From the NCBI GenBank assembly GCA_017392525.1, contig JAFOVD010000002.1:1-33866 (forward strand): 33,866 nt of DNA, read 5' to 3'. The position numbers and the translations under genes were made by a program. This document shows positions 27,266 through 33,866 of the stretch, in pieces. Source of the DNA: Lachnospiraceae bacterium. GTDB taxonomy: Bacteria > Bacillota > Clostridia > Lachnospirales > Lachnospiraceae. The notes beneath the pieces were generated by a model, which had not been told where the DNA came from, ran no database searches, and was given only the letters and a program-made list of their open reading frames with translations. Positions within the stretch are counted from its first letter, which is position 1, and every line of letters starts with the position of its first letter.

Positions 27266-28567
27266 ATGTGGGCAAATGAATCTGTATTCTATCAAATCTT
27301 TCCCCTGGGATTATGTGGGGCACCTTATGAAAATGACGGAAAGCCGGAGCATCGTCTGCTACATGTTCTGGACTTTATCCCTCATCTAAAGAAACTCGGT
27401 ATCAATGCTATCTACTTCTCTCCGCTCTTTGAGTCGGATACCCATGGCTATAATACAAGAGACTATAACAGAATTGATGTACGTCTTGGAGACAATAATG
27501 ATATGAAAAAAGTCTGTGAGACACTTCATAAAGAAGGTTTCCATATTATACTGGATGGCGTTTTCAATCACGTCGGTCGTGGTTTCGCACAATTTCAAGA
27601 TGTAATAAAGAATCGGGAAGCATCGCCATACAAAGACTGGTTTTATATTTCCTTTGACGGAAATAGCAACTACAACGATGGTCTCTGGTACGAAGGCTGG
27701 GAAGGCAATTATGACCTGGTAAAGCTCAACCTCAAGAATCCTGAGGTTCAGAATCATCTTATGAATGCCGTTCACAACTGGATTCAGGATTACGATATCG
27801 ACGGGCTTCGTCTGGATGTTGCCTATATGGTTGACCCGGATTTCCTCCGTCGCTTAAGACATGATACCGCCAACTGGAAGGAGGATTTCTTCCTGGTGGG
27901 AGAAACACTATTCGGCGACTATAATCGTATCATGAATGACGAAATGTGCCATTCCGTAACCAATTACGAATGCTATAAGGGCATCCACAGCAGCTTCAAC
28001 AGTCATAATATGTTCGAAATCAACCACTCTCTTATGAGACAGTTCGGCCCGGACCAGTGGTGTCTCTATCGTGGCAAGCATCTGTTTAGTTTTGTAGACA
28101 ACCACGATGTGTCACGTATTATTTCAACTATTGAAAATGTAAAACAGGTGCCCCTTGCCTATCTGTTCATCTTTACCATGCCCGGAATTCCGATTGTCTA
28201 CTATGGTAGCGAATGGGGCGAACCGGGAGATAAAAGAGATGGTGACCCTGCTCTGCGACCTTATTTCCCAGAGCCGGAATGGAACGGTCTTACGGATTTG
28301 ATTCAGCGTCTGGCAGAGATTTTCAAGCAAGAAAAGGCTCTTCAGTACGGAACATTTCGTTCCGTCGCCCTTACTAATCAGGCGTGCGCTTACGCCAGAG
28401 AACTGGACGGCGACAAGATTATTGTCTGCATCAATGAATCCAGCGTAAACCAAACATTAAATTTTAATGAAGGAAATGAGGCCGTTAACCTCTTAACAGG
28501 TAAAGAATTCAGCCTCTCCAACGGGATTACGCTTCAACCGTATCAGGGAGTCATATTGAAGGCCTAA
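27266..28567 (+). CDS. GH13 alpha-amylase family enzyme, cytoplasmic
   Basis: A 433-residue alpha-glucan-active enzyme of the GH13 family. Conserved regions are I DGVFNH at 97-102, II GLRLDVAY at 180-187 with nucleophile Asp184, III VGET with acid/base Glu213, and IV FVDNHD at 276-281 with Asp278. No signal peptide or carbohydrate-binding module is seen, so it probably acts in the cytosol on imported maltodextrins. It resembles neopullulanase/cyclomaltodextrinase or oligo-glucosidase subgroups, but the specificity cannot be fixed by eye. The frame is open further upstream to 27161, but GAGGAGG lies 8 nt before the ATG chosen, and the longer form would overlap the tRNA promoter. It is the first of the few plus-strand genes and has no transporter or regulator neighbours. 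Confidence 0.92.
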   Translation: MWANESVFYQIFPLGLCGAPYENDGKPEHRLLHVLDFIPHLKKLGINAIYFSPLFESDTHGYNTRDYNRIDVRLGDNNDMKKVCETLHKEGFHIILDGVFNHVGRGFAQFQDVIKNREASPYKDWFYISFDGNSNYNDGLWYEGWEGNYDLVKLNLKNPEVQNHLMNAVHNWIQDYDIDGLRLDVAYMVDPDFLRRLRHDTANWKEDFFLVGETLFGDYNRIMNDEMCHSVTNYECYKGIHSSFNSHNMFEINHSLMRQFGPDQWCLYRGKHLFSFVDNHDVSRIISTIENVKQVPLAYLFIFTMPGIPIVYYGSEWGEPGDKRDGDPALRPYFPEPEWNGLTDLIQRLAEIFKQEKALQYGTFRSVALTNQACAYARELDGDKIIVCINESSVNQTLNFNEGNEAVNLLTGKEFSLSNGITLQPYQGVILKA

Positions 28568-28597
28568 TTGCACCTTTCAAATCCCCTATGCTATAAT
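28568..28597 (+). promoter_or_regulatory. Promoter of the lytic transglycosylase gene
   Basis: TTGCAC, 18 bp, perfect TATAAT preceded by TG one base away (extended -10). It begins directly after the GH13 stop codon and gives a leader of about 30 nt. Confidence 0.65.
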
Positions 28598-28635
28598 AGA
28601 TACACACTTTTTGAAACGTAATTTAGGAGGGTTCC

Positions 28636-29400
28636 ATGAAGATTAAAATCATAACGGACGGCAATGAATCAACTGCCTTTACAGAAGTCATTGCCCCTCT
28701 TGAAACTAAAGAAGTTTTTCAGGACAGTCTCGATCAGGCTACAGAAGATATTTCAGAAACTGAAACGGTAACAAATACCAACAGTCTGGAATCTATCTTC
28801 CAGGAAGCTTCCGAGACTTATAATGTTGACATCAAGTTGCTTGAGGCCGTTGCAAAGCAGGAATCCAATTTTAATCCGGATGCTACCAGTTCCTCCGGTG
28901 CTATGGGCATTATGCAACTTATGCCGGGAACAGCCCAGTCTCTCGGCGTAGAGGACGCATATGACCCTTATCAGAACATTATGGGCGGTGCCAAGTATTT
29001 AAGCCAAATGCTCAATCGTTACAATGGCGATGTAACCCTGGCTCTTGCCGCATATAACGCCGGACCGGGCAATGTTGACAAGTATGGCGGTGTACCACCA
29101 TTTGAACAGACACAAAACTATGTCACCAAGGTTAGCGCGTACTATGAACAGGGAGTATCTGTACCGGAAGTCACCTATAATACACCTTCCAAGACAGATG
29201 ACAGTAATCTGTCTGAACAACTGGAAACTCTACTGAAAGAATTCCCAGAGCATCCGGATCTCTATACAGATTTTACGTCCCGCATGGTATCCATCACAGC
29301 GTCTTCTAACGAAGAGTCCACAGACAGTCAGAAGGCATACCAGCAACTGCTGGGCAATACAAACCAAGTTATTTTAGATATGTTGTCAGATTTATCTTGA
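28636..29400 (+). CDS. SLT-domain lytic transglycosylase, no visible signal peptide
   Basis: A 254-residue protein with a C-type lysozyme-like transglycosylase domain at about 50-160. Catalytic Glu76 is in [24 protein letters not shown] is at 88-100 and [10 protein letters not shown] at 138-147, all family hallmarks. Such enzymes cut peptidoglycan to 1,6-anhydromuramyl products. The first 50 residues are polar and acidic ([20 protein letters not shown]) with no hydrophobic stretch, so no Sec signal or anchor is visible. The last ~95 residues are also hydrophilic and unrecognised. Export may use another route, or the enzyme may act in a special machine such as the flagellum; this is inference. 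Start ATG follows GGAGG at 5 nt. tRNA-Thr is next. Confidence 0.88.
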   Translation: MKIKIITDGNESTAFTEVIAPLETKEVFQDSLDQATEDISETETVTNTNSLESIFQEASETYNVDIKLLEAVAKQESNFNPDATSSSGAMGIMQLMPGTAQSLGVEDAYDPYQNIMGGAKYLSQMLNRYNGDVTLALAAYNAGPGNVDKYGGVPPFEQTQNYVTKVSAYYEQGVSVPEVTYNTPSKTDDSNLSEQLETLLKEFPEHPDLYTDFTSRMVSITASSNEESTDSQKAYQQLLGNTNQVILDMLSDLS

Positions 29401-29425
29401 CACTCCATATACGTTATAGTATATT
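29397..29425 (+). promoter_or_regulatory. Promoter of tRNA-Thr, overlapping the upstream stop codon
   Basis: Perfect TTGACA at 29397-29402, exactly 17 bp, TATATT at 29420-29425. The TGA stop of the transglycosylase gene (29398-29400) lies inside the -35 box. The -10 ends 25 nt before the tRNA. Confidence 0.78.
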
Positions 29426-29450
29426 TAACAAGTCGCAAATATGCGAAAAT

Positions 29451-29523
29451 GCTGACGTGGCACAGTCGGTAGCGCACCTCATTGGTAGTGAGGAGGTCAC
29501 GGGTTCGATTCCCGTCGTTAGCT
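29451..29523 (+). tRNA. tRNA-Thr (anticodon GGT)
   Basis: A 73-nt tRNA. The acceptor GCTGACG/CGTTAGC has one G-T pair. The anticodon stem CCTCA/TGAGG holds the loop TTGGTAG, giving anticodon GGT, which reads ACC and ACU. The T arm has CGGGTTCGATTCCCG. The discriminator is T and CCA is not encoded. It has its own promoter and terminator. Confidence 0.97.
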
Positions 29524-29529
29524 GATTTT

Positions 29530-29564
29530 AAGACACTTTCCAATTTTGGGAGGTGTCTTTTTTT
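29530..29564 (+). terminator. Terminator of tRNA-Thr
   Basis: Twelve-bp stem, AAGACACTTTCC (29530-29541) with GGGAGGTGTCTT (29548-29559), containing two G-T pairs, and a run of seven Ts. It is nearly identical to the converging terminator at 29597-29633. Confidence 0.93.
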
Positions 29565-29596
29565 GTGCCATTGTTTCAACTATCGTTCTCTACGTA

Positions 29597-29633
29597 AAAT
29601 AAAAAGACACTTCCCAAAATCGGGAAGTGTCTT
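29597..29633 (-). terminator. Terminator of the efp/small-gene unit
   Basis: Twelve-bp perfect stem AAGACACTTCCC/GGGAAGTGTCTT (29604-29615, 29622-29633) with a 6-nt loop. On the minus strand it is followed by TTTTTATTTTA. It lies 5 nt past the stop of the 74-aa gene. Confidence 0.93.
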
Positions 29634-29638
29634 CATTG

Positions 29639-29863
29639 CTATTCATTATCTTCGGTCATCATTGACTGTAATTTCTCGACAATCACGTCCAGTGTCTCAC
29701 TTGGAACGGTTCCATCACGATACAAATCGGCGATGGTGCTTTCTGAACCGACTAAGGCGCCGGCATCAAGCCATGTGTGACTATCCATAAATGCCTGATG
29801 AAAAACATCAAACACAACATGGTCAGATAATAACTGAGCCAGTGGTAAATCCTGAATATTCAT
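29639..29863 (-). CDS. Unknown small acidic protein, 74 aa
   Basis: I do not recognise it. MNIQDLPLAQLLSDHVVFDV starts the protein, which is acidic and Leu/Asp-rich, without signal peptide, membrane helix or Cys. Its C-terminal half (STIADLYRDGTVPSETLDVI) reads like a short helical bundle, and the central VGSESTIADLY could be helix-turn-helix-like. It is too short and unspecific for a DNA-binding call. GGGG lies about 8 nt before the ATG. It follows efp by 19 nt with no terminator between, and a strong terminator comes right after its stop. It is therefore probably expressed with EF-P. Confidence 0.7.
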   Translation of the reverse strand: MNIQDLPLAQLLSDHVVFDVFHQAFMDSHTWLDAGALVGSESTIADLYRDGTVPSETLDVIVEKLQSMMTEDNE

Positions 29864-29882
29864 TCAATACCCCATTTCTAAA

Positions 29883-30440
29883 TTAAACTCTAGATAAGTA
29901 TTCTCCAGTTCTTGTATCAATCTTGATAACATCATCCTGGTTGACAAAGAGTGGTACCATAACCTTAGCACCTGTCTCAACGATAGCTGGCTTTGTAGCA
30001 CCTGTAGCTGTATCGCCCTTGAATCCAGGTTCTGTTTCTGTAATCTGAAGTTCTACGTTAATAGGAGGTTCTACTGCGAATACGTTGCCGTTATGTGAGC
30101 AAACCTTAACCAATTCGTTTTCCTTAACAAACTTCAATGCATCGCCGATATCTTCCTGGCTAAGCGCGATCTGATCATATGTTTCAGTATCCATGAAGTA
30201 ATTTAAATCTCCATCCTTGTAAAGATACTGCATTTCCTTACGATCGATGTGTGCTGTTGGGAACTTCTCTGTAGGACGGAATGTTGTTTCTACAACACCA
30301 CCACTGACGATGTTCTTAAGCTTTGTACGAACGAAAGCTGCACCCTTTCCTGGTTTAACGTGCTGAAATTCTACGATCTGGCAGATATTTCCATCATATT
30401 CAATCGTGATACCGTTCTTAAAATCTCCGGCTGTAATCAT
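29883..30440 (-). CDS. efp: Elongation factor P
   Basis: EF-P rescues ribosomes stalled at proline runs by entering next to the P site. The 185-residue protein has three beta-barrel domains. The modifiable tip residue is Lys32 in [15 protein letters not shown]. The C-terminal S1-like domain carries [20 protein letters not shown] and [15 protein letters not shown] Lys at the tip is compatible with several modification types or none; no EpmA, EarP or YmfI-like gene is in the window. AGGAGG lies 7 nt before the ATG at 30438-30440. It has its own promoter and is followed by the 74-aa gene. Confidence 0.97.
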   Translation of the reverse strand: MITAGDFKNGITIEYDGNICQIVEFQHVKPGKGAAFVRTKLKNIVSGGVVETTFRPTEKFPTAHIDRKEMQYLYKDGDLNYFMDTETYDQIALSQEDIGDALKFVKENELVKVCSHNGNVFAVEPPINVELQITETEPGFKGDTATGATKPAIVETGAKVMVPLFVNQDDVIKIDTRTGEYLSRV

Positions 30441-30478
30441 GATTCTTCCTCCTTAAAAATGACTAAATCAATGTTCTT

Positions 30479-30507
30479 ATTTTATAGTAAAATCGTACTA
30501 TTTTCAA
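30479..30507 (-). promoter_or_regulatory. Promoter of efp
   Basis: On the minus strand TTGAAA (5 of 6), 17 bp, TAAAAT (5 of 6), about 40 nt upstream of the efp ATG. No terminator is visible between rpiB and this point, so some read-through is possible. Confidence 0.6.
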
Positions 30508-30541
30508 GTACACTTTATTACTGCTGTTTTATTGGCTCTAA

Positions 30542-30994
30542 TTAGTGAGCTCCGTGCTTCTTTTCGATTTCGTGGATATAAGCAATTCTCTGCTCATGTC
30601 TTCCACCTTCGAACTCTGTTTCAAGATATGCATCCACAATTGCCTTGGCAACTTCGCCACCGACAATACGTGCTCCAAAACAGATAATATTAGCATTGTT
30701 ATGCTGTTTTACAAGCTTCGCTGTAACTGGTTCTGAACAAACTGCTGCACGGATTCCAGGTACCTTATTTGCTGCAAGACTGATGCCAACTCCGGTTCCG
30801 CAGATTAAAACTCCACAATCAACCTCCTTGGCCGCAACTGCATTGGCAACCTTTTCACCATATTCTGCATAGTTACAGCTGTCATGAGTGTCCGTACCAT
30901 AATTTACTACTTCATGGCCCTTTTCCTCAAGATAAGCTTTGATTTCATTCTTTAATTCAACTGCTGCGTGATCATTTCCAATTGCGATTTTCAT
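30542..30994 (-). CDS. rpiB: Ribose 5-phosphate isomerase B
   Basis: Interconverts ribose 5-phosphate and ribulose 5-phosphate in the pentose phosphate pathway. The 150-residue protein has GNDHA with Asp8 and His9, catalytic Cys65 in LICGTGVGIS, the phosphate loop residues of KVPGIRAAV, and His98 in QHNNANIICFG. Cys at position 65 is the feature expected of true RpiB. Its ATG (30992-30994) follows directly on the yqeG stop (TAAATG), and its GGAGAGG ribosome site is inside yqeG. The two genes are thus translationally coupled. Confidence 0.96.
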   Translation of the reverse strand: MKIAIGNDHAAVELKNEIKAYLEEKGHEVVNYGTDTHDSCNYAEYGEKVANAVAAKEVDCGVLICGTGVGISLAANKVPGIRAAVCSEPVTAKLVKQHNNANIICFGARIVGGEVAKAIVDAYLETEFEGGRHEQRIAYIHEIEKKHGAH

Positions 30995-31561
30995 TTAAGC
31001 CTCTCCGTCCTTTTGTGATTTATTTTTATCAATCAATGGCACCTTGTTGCCATTTCCATTCTTCACATAGAGTGGATATGGAATCAAAACAAGCGCTTCG
31101 ATAAAACGCTTCAAGACAATCTGAATCTCCTCATGCCACTTCTCCACCGGCTTGACCATAACAGAGCGAATACCTGCACGATTGGCTCCCCAGATATCAG
31201 TGAATATCTGATCACCGACAAATATCGTATTTGCCACTGTAGTATTCATATTCTCCATAGCCAGACGATAGTTTTTCGGACTTGGCTTATTTGCCTTATA
31301 AATATAGGTGGCAAATTTCACTTTCTCGCAGAATGACTTGACTCTTGGTTCCTTATTGTTACTCAAGAGAACCACGCGATATCCCAGATTATGCAACCAC
31401 TGAAACAGCTCAACAGCTCTATCATCCGCAGGTGCACCGTGAGGTACCAGTGTATTATCTACATCAAAGATAACACCCTCATATCCCTGCTTCGCCAAGG
31501 CTGCAAAGTCAATGTCATATGTGGACGATACATAATCATCGGGGTAAATACTATGTTTCAT
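30995..31561 (-). CDS. yqeG: YqeG-family HAD-IIIA phosphatase
   Basis: A 188-residue HAD-fold phosphatase. The nucleophile motif is IFDVDNTLVP with Asp33 and Asp35, motif II is VVLLSNNKEPRV, the motif III Lys is in KANKPSPKNY, and the Asp-rich motif IV is FVGDQIFTDIWGANRAG. This matches the YqeG/phosphatidylglycerophosphatase-like group; the substrate in Bacillota is not firmly known. In Bacillus, yqeG is followed by yqeH and aroE; here the next gene is rpiB, with no spacer. Start ATG at 31559-31561 follows GAAGGAG and a good promoter. Confidence 0.92.
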   Translation of the reverse strand: MKHSIYPDDYVSSTYDIDFAALAKQGYEGVIFDVDNTLVPHGAPADDRAVELFQWLHNLGYRVVLLSNNKEPRVKSFCEKVKFATYIYKANKPSPKNYRLAMENMNTTVANTIFVGDQIFTDIWGANRAGIRSVMVKPVEKWHEEIQIVLKRFIEALVLIPYPLYVKNGNGNKVPLIDKNKSQKDGEA

Positions 31562-31593
31562 CTTTACTCCTTCTAAGCAAAAAATCCTATGCT

Positions 31594-31621
31594 ATTATAT
31601 CAGATTTTACACATTTATCAA
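31594..31621 (-). promoter_or_regulatory. Promoter of yqeG-rpiB
   Basis: On the minus strand TTGATA, 16 bp, perfect TATAAT preceded by TG one base away (extended -10). It lies 32 bp before the yqeG ATG. A perfect palindrome sits just upstream of the -35. Confidence 0.72.
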
Positions 31622-31628
31622 GTATCCC

Positions 31629-31645
31629 GGAAATGACTCATTTCC
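31629..31645. promoter_or_regulatory. Perfect palindrome GGAAATGA-C-TCATTTCC
   Basis: Eight-bp arms are exact inverse complements around one central base. It ends 7 bp upstream of the yqeG -35 box and 3 bp from the preceding terminator. It is placed where an activator or repressor could bind, but the factor is unknown. Confidence 0.5.
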
Positions 31646-31648
31646 AGA

Positions 31649-31678
31649 CAAAAAAAGAAAGCCCTCTCGAGCTTTCTT
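31649..31678 (-). terminator. Terminator of the 130-aa unknown gene
   Basis: Perfect 8-bp stem AAGAAAGC/GCTTTCTT (31655-31662, 31671-31678) with an 8-nt loop. Six or more Ts follow on the minus strand. It lies 9 nt past the stop codon. Confidence 0.9.
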
Positions 31679-31687
31679 GAAAAATCA

Positions 31688-32080
31688 TTATAAGCTGAAA
31701 TTTTCTTCTACCGGACGAGTAGCTGAAGTAGTCTGTAATGCTCCGGCTTCCTCTCCAACGAAGAACTGATACTGATGAATCACCTGATCCTTCTGCATAT
31801 CTGAAATCGCCTTCTCAACATCAAGTGTCTTCAAATCGCTCTCTTCGCCCTTCATGCTGTACTGTGCATTAGGGTCGTACTGAGTAGCATACTCATAAGC
31901 GCTAAATGTCTGACGGTTTCTGGCATCCTGAAGACTGTTTTCTGCAATATCCGCAGTAACATTCTGCTTTGCCTCAGCTTCCTGAGTCGCCAAATCCGTA
32001 GTAACGTCAGTAACATTGGATGTCAGTATGTTGTTGTATAATCCCGGACCAGCATACGGTCTGATACCTGAAATATTCAT
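31688..32080 (-). CDS. Unknown 130-aa soluble protein, single-gene unit
   Basis: I do not recognise a family with confidence. It begins MNISGIRPYAGPGLYNNIL. The middle is Ala/Gln/Thr-rich and helical (ATQEAEAKQNVTADIAENSL). Near the end is VEKAISDMQKDQVIHQYQFF, followed by VGEEAGAL. There is no signal peptide, membrane segment or Cys. The helical build and the KDQVIHQYQFFVG-type end are loosely reminiscent of small structural or export-apparatus proteins such as flagellar rod components, but this is a weak impression only. AAAGGA precedes the ATG. The gene has its own promoter and a strong terminator, unlike its operon-bound neighbours. Confidence 0.82.
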   Translation of the reverse strand: MNISGIRPYAGPGLYNNILTSNVTDVTTDLATQEAEAKQNVTADIAENSLQDARNRQTFSAYEYATQYDPNAQYSMKGEESDLKTLDVEKAISDMQKDQVIHQYQFFVGEEAGALQTTSATRPVEENFSL

Positions 32081-32138
32081 GTATCATCATCCTTTCTCAT
32101 CTTAACTCACTAACAATATCGGTCAGCAATCAAAAAAC

Positions 32139-32167
32139 TTTATACCTCAAGTGTGAAAAAAACACAA
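32139..32167 (-). promoter_or_regulatory. Candidate promoter of the 130-aa unknown gene
   Basis: On the minus strand TTGTGT, 17 bp, TATAAA (5 of 6). The -35 box begins right after the nrdR stop codon and the leader is about 50 nt. The -35 is weak. Confidence 0.5.
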
Positions 32168-32623
32168 TTACTTATCGTTCAACATTTTTTTCAGCTCATT
32201 CATAAACGTATTAACATCCTTGAATTCACGATAAACAGATGCAAAACGGACATATGCAACTGCATCTAAATCCTTTAGTTTGTCCATAACGATTTCACCG
32301 ATTCGATCAGAAGGAACTTCCTTCTCTTCACTGGAAAAAATCACTGTTTCCACATCATCTACAACTTTTGTAATATCCGCTGCAGAAACAGGACGCTTAT
32401 GACAAGCACGTAAAATACCGCCTTCAATCTTGGAACGGTCATACTGCTCACGATTATTGTCCTTCTTTATTACAATAAGAGGAATCGTCTCCACCTTCTC
32501 GTAGGTAGTGAAACGTTTTCCACAATCATCACAATTACGGCGACGGCGGATAGATGTATTATCATCTGCCGGTCTTGAATCGATTACTCTAGTATTATCG
32601 CTGCCACAAAATGGACATTTCAT
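32168..32623 (-). CDS. nrdR: Transcriptional repressor NrdR
   Basis: Zinc-ribbon and ATP-cone repressor of ribonucleotide reductase genes. The 151-residue protein has zinc ligands Cys3, Cys6, Cys31 and Cys34 (MKCPFCGSDN and RRRRNCDDCGKRFTTYEKVE). The ATP cone begins at about residue 46 (IPLIVIKKDNNREQYDRSKI). The frame is open six codons further, but GGGAGG lies 8 nt before ATG 32623, which gives the family N-terminus MKCPFCG. No nrd genes are in the window. It has its own promoter, and a 12-bp palindrome lies in its leader. Confidence 0.97.
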   Translation of the reverse strand: MKCPFCGSDNTRVIDSRPADDNTSIRRRRNCDDCGKRFTTYEKVETIPLIVIKKDNNREQYDRSKIEGGILRACHKRPVSAADITKVVDDVETVIFSSEEKEVPSDRIGEIVMDKLKDLDAVAYVRFASVYREFKDVNTFMNELKKMLNDK

Positions 32624-32674
32624 CAATAAATCCTCCCACAATACCCTTTACAAACAAAACAATCTCTAATTCTC

Positions 32675-32686
32675 CACAAATTTGTG
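32675..32686. promoter_or_regulatory. Perfect 12-bp palindrome in the nrdR leader
   Basis: CACAAATTTGTG lies about 17-28 nt after the predicted transcription start of nrdR. It resembles an NrdR box in its CAC...GTG ends, but the centre is 6 bp and not the 8 expected from the NrdR consensus. Confidence 0.45.
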
Positions 32687-32709
32687 AAGAATCATGTACA
32701 ATTAATTAA

Positions 32710-32738
32710 ATTATAGGATAACTTGTGTGAGAAATCAA
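32710..32738 (-). promoter_or_regulatory. Promoter of nrdR
   Basis: On the minus strand TTGATT (4 of 6), exactly 17 bp, perfect TATAAT. It lies in the 152-nt spacer between ychF and the nrdR start. No terminator is visible after ychF, so ychF transcripts may read through. Confidence 0.65.
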
Positions 32739-32775
32739 CAAAATTCCTTTTTATTAACTACATCTTGTGTTTTGA

Positions 32776-33866
32776 CTAAACATTGAAACGGAATGTGATT
32801 ACATCACCATCCTGCACTACATAGTCCTTGCCCTGTAAACCAACAAGTCCCTTTTCCTTGGCGCCGGCCATACCACCATTGGCAACCAAATCCTCATAGC
32901 GAACTGTTTCAGCACAAATAAATCCACGTTCAAAGTCTGTATGAATCTTACCTGCTGCCTGAGGAGCCTTGGTACCCTTTACAATTGTCCAGGCTCTAGT
33001 CTCATCTTCTCCTGATGTAAGGTAAGAAATAAGACCAAGCAATTCGTAACTAGCCTTAACAAGCTTATCAAGACCGGATTCCTTGAGGCCAAGATCCTCT
33101 AAGAACATCTGCTTCTCATCATCATCCAGTTCAGAGATTTCCTGCTCGATTTCAGCTGAAACCACATATACTGCGCTACCATCTTTTGCTGCATATTCAC
33201 GAACAGCCTTAACATAATCATTGCTTGCACCTTCATCTGCAAGATCATCCTCTGCAACATTGGCAGCGTAGATGATTGGCTTTGCAGTAAGGAGTCCGTA
33301 CTGATTGAAGATTGCTTCTTCATCATCATCCTTGCATTCAAATGTACGTGCCTGATTTCCTTCTTCAAGGAATGGGCGAAGTCTATCAAGAAGTGCAAGT
33401 TCCTTCTGCAGAGACTTATCATTTCTAGCCTGCTTCTGCACCTTGGCATAACGTCTCTCTAAAATCTCCATATCAGAGAATAACAACTCAAGGTTGATTG
33501 TCTCAATATCACGAGTCGGATCAACAGAACCGTCTACATGAACTACATTAGTATCATCGAAGCAACGAACAACCTGAACGATTGCATCACATTCACGAAT
33601 ATTTGCAAGGAACTGGTTACCAAGACCTTCTCCCTTGCTCGCTCCCTTAACAAGACCAGCGATATCAACGAATTCGATTGTCGCTGGAACTGTCTTCTTA
33701 GAATGATACATCTCTGTGAGGACCTTAAGTCTCTCATCCGGTACCGCAACGACACCTACGTTAGGGTCGATGGTTGCGAATGGATAGTTGGCAGCAAGTG
33801 CGCCAGCCTTTGTAAGTGAATTAAATAAAGTGGATTTACCAACGTTTGGTAAGCCTACGATTCCTA
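32776..33866 (-). CDS. ychF: YchF/Ola1-family P-loop NTPase (first ~3 codons outside window)
   Basis: Obg-related translation-factor ATPase that associates with ribosomes. The visible 362 residues begin [20 protein letters not shown], so only about Met-Lys-Leu is missing; the last two window bases fit the end of a Leu codon. Other features are [20 protein letters not shown], the G3 motif [19 protein letters not shown], and the altered G4 motif NVAEDD (NxxE, in place of NKxD), which in this family gives ATP preference. A coiled coil lies in the middle ([20 protein letters not shown]). The C-terminal TGS domain ends [17 protein letters not shown]. The length is normal for the family. It stands alone, followed by nrdR on a separate promoter. 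Confidence 0.97.
   Translation of the reverse strand, partial: GIVGLPNVGKSTLFNSLTKAGALAANYPFATIDPNVGVVAVPDERLKVLTEMYHSKKTVPATIEFVDIAGLVKGASKGEGLGNQFLANIRECDAIVQVVRCFDDTNVVHVDGSVDPTRDIETINLELLFSDMEILERRYAKVQKQARNDKSLQKELALLDRLRPFLEEGNQARTFECKDDDEEAIFNQYGLLTAKPIIYAANVAEDDLADEGASNDYVKAVREYAAKDGSAVYVVSAEIEQEISELDDDEKQMFLEDLGLKESGLDKLVKASYELLGLISYLTSGEDETRAWTIVKGTKAPQAAGKIHTDFERGFICAETVRYEDLVANGGMAGAKEKGLVGLQGKDYVVQDGDVITFRFNV

Noticed and set aside
32675-32686. Canonical NrdR box
   Set aside because: The distance between CAC and GTG is 6 bp, not the 8 of the consensus.

Overview
The window is a chromosomal core-genome segment of a low-to-moderate GC Gram-positive anaerobe. A clostridial, probably Lachnospiraceae, origin fits best: pyruvate phosphate dikinase, single-chain glycyl-tRNA synthetase, MecA, a YqeG-type phosphatase, an M16C presequence-protease-like peptidase, no tRNA-encoded CCA, and A+T-rich sigma-A type promoters. 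This assignment is an inference from gene content, not from a database search. Nearly all genes lie on the minus strand; only a GH13 amylase, a lytic transglycosylase and tRNA-Thr are on the plus strand.

Layout, low to high coordinates. (1) 1-2056: ppdK, cut by the left edge. (2) 2182-10023: one tightly packed minus-strand unit, mscS > M16C peptidase > era > recO > unknown membrane-anchored protein > glyS, with a promoter candidate at 9995-10023 and a terminator at 2182-2221. (3) 10053-17141: amino-acid unit leuB > ilvD > ilvB > serC > serA, joining branched-chain and serine synthesis; ilvB and serC overlap by 8 nt. (4) 17170-18041: a monocistronic Cof-type HAD phosphatase between two strong terminators. 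(5) 18124-24510: complete F1Fo ATP synthase operon atpBEFHAGDC, preceded by a gene-free region of about 400 bp with two promoter candidates, a 16-bp palindrome and a GC-rich hairpin. (6) 24772-27017: lysA > mecA from a very good promoter. (7) 27021-27205: tRNA-Leu(CAA) with its own promoter and terminator. (8) 27266-29564, plus strand: GH13 enzyme, lytic transglycosylase, tRNA-Thr(GGT). (9) 29597-33866, minus strand: efp with a small unknown gene, yqeG-rpiB, a stand-alone 130-aa unknown gene, nrdR, and ychF, which lacks only about three N-terminal codons at the right edge.

Together the genes cover energy conservation (ATP synthase, PPDK), amino-acid supply (Leu/Val/Ile, Ser, Lys/DAP), translation (GlyS, EF-P, Era, tRNAs, YchF), DNA repair and dNTP control (RecO, NrdR), proteolysis (MecA, M16C) and envelope functions (MscS, lytic transglycosylase). 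I see no prophage, insertion sequence, CRISPR array, toxin-antitoxin pair or recognisable defence system, and nothing that amounts to a new multi-gene system. The more unusual items are three unrecognised small genes, the serine/branched-chain operon, a SerA whose usual catalytic Glu appears replaced by Asn, several non-ATG starts that decide gene boundaries, a pair of almost identical convergent terminators, and a few perfect palindromes next to promoters.
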